From Lachnospiraceae bacterium (GTDB lineage Bacteria; Bacillota; Clostridia; Lachnospirales; Lachnospiraceae), in NCBI GenBank assembly GCA_017626095.1, contig JAGAJL010000023.1, positions 1-64,000 of the forward strand: 64,000 nucleotides of DNA. The letters run 5' to 3'. Positions 60,867 through 64,000 of the stretch are shown piece after piece. Numbering within the stretch: the first letter of the stretch is position 1; every line of letters starts with the position of its first letter. The notes beneath the pieces were generated by a model that saw only the letters and a list, made by a program, of their open reading frames with translations, was not told where the DNA came from and did no database searches. The position numbers and the translations under genes are program-made.

Positions 60867-62153
60867 ATGAGCGAATACAAAATGAATACCAAATGTGTAC
60901 AAGGAGGCTATCAGCCGGGAAACGGAGAACCGCGTCAGATTCCGATTATCCAGTCTACAACCTTCCGTTATGAGACCAGTGAGGATATGGGGAAATTGTT
61001 TGATCTGGAAGCAAGCGGCTATTTTTATACAAGATTACAAAATCCGACAAATGACTATGTCGCTGCAAAAATTGCGGAATTGGAAGGTGGAACGGCAGCA
61101 ATGCTGACTTCTTCCGGACAGGCTGCTAACTTCTTTGCATTGTTCAATATCTGTGAATGTGGTAGTCATATTGTGGCTTCTTCATCCATCTATGGCGGAA
61201 CTTTCAATTTAATATCCGTAACGATGGCAAAGATGGGAATCGAAGTTACATTTGTTTCCCCTGATTGTACCAAAGAGGAACTGGATGCTGCCTTTAAAGA
61301 CAATACCAGAGCTGTATTTGGGGAAACCATTGCCAATCCTGCATTGACTGTTTTAGATATTGAAAAATTTGCGAAGGCAGCACATGAACATGGAGTGCCG
61401 CTGATTGTTGACAATACGTTCCCGACACCAATCAATTGCCGTCCGATAGAATGGGGCGCCGATATTGTGACACATTCCACTACCAAATACATGGACGGAC
61501 ATGGTGCAGCAGTCGGTGGAGCAATTGTAGATTCCGGTAATTTTGACTGGATGGCACATGCAGAAAAATTCCCCGGACTTTGTACGCCGGATGATTCTTA
61601 TCATGGAGTAACCTATGCAGAAAAATTTGGTAAAGAGGGCGCATTCATTACAAAATGTACGTCACAGCTTATGAGAGATTTTGGCTGCATTCAATCTCCA
61701 CAAAATGCTTTTATTTTAAATCTTGGCTTGGAATCTTTGCATGTCAGAATGCCCAGACACGTAGAAAACGGACAGGCAGTTGCAGAATTTTTGCAAGGCC
61801 ATGACAAGGTGTTAAAAGTAAATTATCCCGGATTAAAATCAGATCCGTATTATGAAATTGCACAGAAATATCTTCCTAACGGTGGATGCGGAGTTGTATC
61901 TTTTGAGTTAAAGGGTGGAAAGTCTGCTGCAGAAGCATTTATGAAAGAACTGAAGTTAGCAGCAATTGAAACTCATGTGGCAGATGCTCGTACCTGCTGC
62001 CTGAATCCTGCAACGTCTACGCACAGACAGATGACGGAAGAGCAGTTAATTGAGGCCGGCATTCCTGCCGGACTGATTCGAATTTCATGCGGTCTGGAAG
62101 ATAAAGAAGATTTAATTGCCGATTTGTCTCAGGCATTGGATGCTGTTAAATAA
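60867..62153 (+). CDS. metY: O-acetylhomoserine sulfhydrylase
   Basis: A 428-residue PLP enzyme of the Cys/Met metabolism family that makes homocysteine from O-acetylhomoserine and sulfide. QGGYQPGNGEPRQIPIIQST at the start, the YTRLQNPT motif, LTSSGQAANFFALFN and the PLP lysine in HSTTKYMDGHG (near residue 209) are clear; length fits MetY rather than MetB/MetC (about 380). A single gene, RBS AAAGGAGTT, with a terminator after it. No S-box or T-box is visible upstream. Confidence 0.94.
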   Translation: MSEYKMNTKCVQGGYQPGNGEPRQIPIIQSTTFRYETSEDMGKLFDLEASGYFYTRLQNPTNDYVAAKIAELEGGTAAMLTSSGQAANFFALFNICECGSHIVASSSIYGGTFNLISVTMAKMGIEVTFVSPDCTKEELDAAFKDNTRAVFGETIANPALTVLDIEKFAKAAHEHGVPLIVDNTFPTPINCRPIEWGADIVTHSTTKYMDGHGAAVGGAIVDSGNFDWMAHAEKFPGLCTPDDSYHGVTYAEKFGKEGAFITKCTSQLMRDFGCIQSPQNAFILNLGLESLHVRMPRHVENGQAVAEFLQGHDKVLKVNYPGLKSDPYYEIAQKYLPNGGCGVVSFELKGGKSAAEAFMKELKLAAIETHVADARTCCLNPATSTHRQMTEEQLIEAGIPAGLIRISCGLEDKEDLIADLSQALDAVK

Positions 62154-62195
62154 TATTTAGACAGAAAACGAAATAACGATTATTGTTGAACCACG

Positions 62196-62245
62196 AAGAA
62201 ACTTGTGCTATGTTATAAATTACAAAGCATAAGTTTCTTTTTTAT
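62196..62245 (+). terminator. Intrinsic terminator after metY
   Basis: AAGAAACTTGTGCT (62196-62209) pairs with AGCATAAGTTTCTT (62226-62239) and is followed by TTTTAT. A second small hairpin (ATCTGCA / TGCAGAT) is directly after it. Confidence 0.85.
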
Positions 62246-62409
62246 CTGCACAGTTTTGCAGATAAATCTTTATCATTCTGATATCTCGGGCATACGCCCA
62301 TCGAAACATTCGTGCTTTTATTCCATTTTATTTTGAATACGGCAGGAAGTTTCGGATGAAAGAATGATTCATATATAATGGCTTCCTGCGTTCTAAGGAG
62401 GTTATATGT

Positions 62410-63426
62410 ATGGATGAAAGGAAAGTAAAAAAGGTCAGGAAAAAGTTTGGCAGAACAGGAATTGCCTATCAGAACAAGGATATTGTTTCCAAAATCTTTG
62501 GAGAATCCATGAAGGAAAAATCGCTAAGGGTTTATGGTCTGAATGTGCCCAAGGTTGTAGATGTCATTCCAACAAATCTTCCGGCATTGGAGTTGAATGA
62601 GCTGCGGATTGACAATATCTTTAAGTTGGAAGATGGCAGTTATGCCATCATTGATTATGAAAGCGAATACCGGCATCGCAATAAGCTGAAGTATCTTGGG
62701 TATGTTTTGCGTACATTGCGTAAATTTGAAAAGGAGAAGATTGATTTTAGGAAAATAAAAATCCGGATTATCATCATCTACACAGCGGATGTGGAAAGAG
62801 GGAGTACAGAACCGGCATTAGAAGTAGGGGCTCTGCAGTTAATAACGGAAGAAACATTTCTGGTTGAAATCGACGGCGAAGCGGAATATTGCAGGATACA
62901 TAAAAAGATTGAAAAAAGGCAGGGATTGGACGAAGAAGATTTGATGAAAATGATTATCATGCCGCTTACATATCCTGGGAAAGAGCGACAGAAAGAAGCC
63001 GCAAAAGAAATGCTTGAATTAGTCAAGTGCATTGAGGAACAAAATATACAGAGATTTTTATTTGCAGGAATTTTGAGTTTTACGGATAAGATTATTGATG
63101 AAGAAGTAGCAGAAGAGATCAGGAGGAGATTGGATATGACGAAAGTTGGACGTATTATTTATGAAGAAAAAATTGCATATGGGAAAGAAATTGAGGAACG
63201 TGTCACAAAAGAAGTTACAAAAGAAGTTACAAAAGAAGTTACAAAAGAAGTTACAAAAGAGGTTACCCGAAATGTTACGGAACAGCAGATAAAAAAGGCA
63301 ATTGAAGGTTTTGTGAAACTGTGCAAAAAAACAGGTGGATCGATTACGGATGTTGTGGAACAGGTGGTTGCAAACTACGGTTTTAGTGAAGAAATAGCCA
63401 GAGAAAAAGTTGAACAATATTGGTAA
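62410..63426 (+). CDS. Rpn/PD-(D/E)XK nuclease-like protein with VTKE repeats
   Basis: A 338-residue protein resembling Rpn-type (recombination-promoting nuclease) and other PD-(D/E)XK proteins of Firmicutes: LRIDNIFKLEDGSYAIIDYESEY (near residue 65) supplies the D...(D/E)xE core with the usual Lys replaced. Residues about 266-285 are five VTKE repeats, encoded by a 12-bp repeat at about 63207-63262, followed by a helical end (IKKAIEGFVKLCKKTGGSIT). The repeat is in phase, so its number could vary without frameshift. RBS AAGGAGG. These families are often mobile and occur in many copies. Confidence 0.75.
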   Translation: MDERKVKKVRKKFGRTGIAYQNKDIVSKIFGESMKEKSLRVYGLNVPKVVDVIPTNLPALELNELRIDNIFKLEDGSYAIIDYESEYRHRNKLKYLGYVLRTLRKFEKEKIDFRKIKIRIIIIYTADVERGSTEPALEVGALQLITEETFLVEIDGEAEYCRIHKKIEKRQGLDEEDLMKMIIMPLTYPGKERQKEAAKEMLELVKCIEEQNIQRFLFAGILSFTDKIIDEEVAEEIRRRLDMTKVGRIIYEEKIAYGKEIEERVTKEVTKEVTKEVTKEVTKEVTRNVTEQQIKKAIEGFVKLCKKTGGSITDVVEQVVANYGFSEEIAREKVEQYW

Positions 63427-63500
63427 AGAAAGATTGAATGCAAAAGGGCTTTATGATAGAATACCTTTGTTAAACAGTTTATTTAGGAGGACTTTTACAT

Positions 63501-64000
63501 ATGGAACAGTACAAACAGGAATTTATCGAATTCATGGTTGCTTCGGATGTATTGAAATTCGGTGATTTTACATTGAAAAGCGGAAGAAAATCGCCTTTCT
63601 TTATGAATGCCGGGGCATATGTAACAGGAGCACAGTTAAAAAAGCTCGGAGAATATTATGCAAAAGCCATTCATGATAAATATGGTGATGATTTTGATGT
63701 CCTGTTTGGACCTGCATATAAAGGTATTCCGCTTGCAGTTGTAACCGCAATCGCGTTTAGTGAATTGTACGGAAAGGAAATCCGCTATTGTTCTGACCGA
63801 AAAGAGGATAAAGATCATGGAGCAGACAAGGGCGCATTTTTAGGCAGTAAATTAAAAGACGGTGACAGAGTTGTGATGATTGAGGATGTTACCACTTCCG
63901 GAAAATCCATGGAAGAAACGGTGCCGAAAGTAAGAGGTGCGGCTGATGTTACGATTGTGGGTCTGATGGTTTCTCTCGACCGTATGGAAGTCGGCAAAGG
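63501..64000 (+). CDS. pyrE: Orotate phosphoribosyltransferase, 3' end outside the window
   Basis: The first 166 codons of PyrE, which makes OMP from orotate and PRPP. It starts MEQYKQEFIEFMV and has FGDFTLKSGRKSPFFMNAG, LFGPAYKGIPLAVVTAIAF, YCSDRKEDKDHG and the PRPP loop VMIEDVTTSGKSMEE. No stop before 64000, so the gene continues. RBS TTAGGAGG, 11 nt before ATG. Confidence 0.95.
   Translation, partial: MEQYKQEFIEFMVASDVLKFGDFTLKSGRKSPFFMNAGAYVTGAQLKKLGEYYAKAIHDKYGDDFDVLFGPAYKGIPLAVVTAIAFSELYGKEIRYCSDRKEDKDHGADKGAFLGSKLKDGDRVVMIEDVTTSGKSMEETVPKVRGAADVTIVGLMVSLDRMEVGK

Overview
The window is a low-GC, AT-rich Firmicutes chromosome segment. Gene content and order point to the family Lachnospiraceae: rho - rpmE - YqhQ/DUF1385 - prmC - prfA in one block, a type-2 pyrF, a [4Fe-4S]/[FeFe]-hydrogenase-like protein fused to a chemoreceptor domain, several degenerate second-messenger and LytTR regulators, and strong GGAGG ribosome binding sites. 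I do not assign a genus. No tRNA, rRNA, CRISPR array or complete insertion sequence was seen.

Layout. (1) 1-3.4 kb is a decayed accessory region: a CAP-domain relic, an ORF6N anti-repressor pseudogene between two imperfect ~90-bp direct repeats, and an intact hipBA toxin-antitoxin pair. (2) 3.5-9.6 kb is the housekeeping block. (3) 9.6-20.5 kb is a patchwork of small regulators (XRE, AraC, WYL, MarR), Fic, GNATs, a TfoX-C protein and many visibly truncated genes (creatininase, MATE 3' end, alpha/beta hydrolase, flavodoxin-like oxidoreductase). (4) 20.5-34 kb holds an EAL protein, a LacI regulator, MATE and AI-2E-type membrane proteins, a CPBP protease with its own winged-helix regulator, and an FtsX permease / ABC ATPase / response regulator / histidine kinase module. 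(5) 34-43 kb, partly on the minus strand, carries the hydrogenase-MCP fusion, TetR next to a frameshifted YhgE/Pip gene, DegV, EamA and AraC. (6) 43-56 kb carries a MurD-like ligase with an unknown partner, a CheY-like regulator next to an Csp-like subtilase, a 1317-residue hybrid kinase ending in HD-GYP, trmO, argJ and a LytTR regulator. (7) 56-64 kb carries a TPR lipoprotein, pyrF, a FliD-C-like pair, a 74-bp tandem array, metY, an Rpn/PD-(D/E)XK-like nuclease and the start of pyrE.

The most unusual signals are not genes. Two families of dispersed intergenic elements recur: element R1, about 90 bp with internal hairpins, at 4.0, 6.1, 48.1, 52.2 and (inverted) 54.9 kb; and element R2, a roughly 230-240-bp near-perfect palindrome at 23.8 and 26.9 kb with shorter relatives at 39.7 and 56.2 kb. 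The two long R2 copies share a central core but have different outer arms, each pairing with itself, which suggests that the fold rather than the sequence is kept. Other structure includes a 74-bp tandem array open in all frames, a 54-bp protein-coding tandem array, about 23-bp iterons before an AI-2E-type transporter, and triple palindromic operators over the CPBP promoter.
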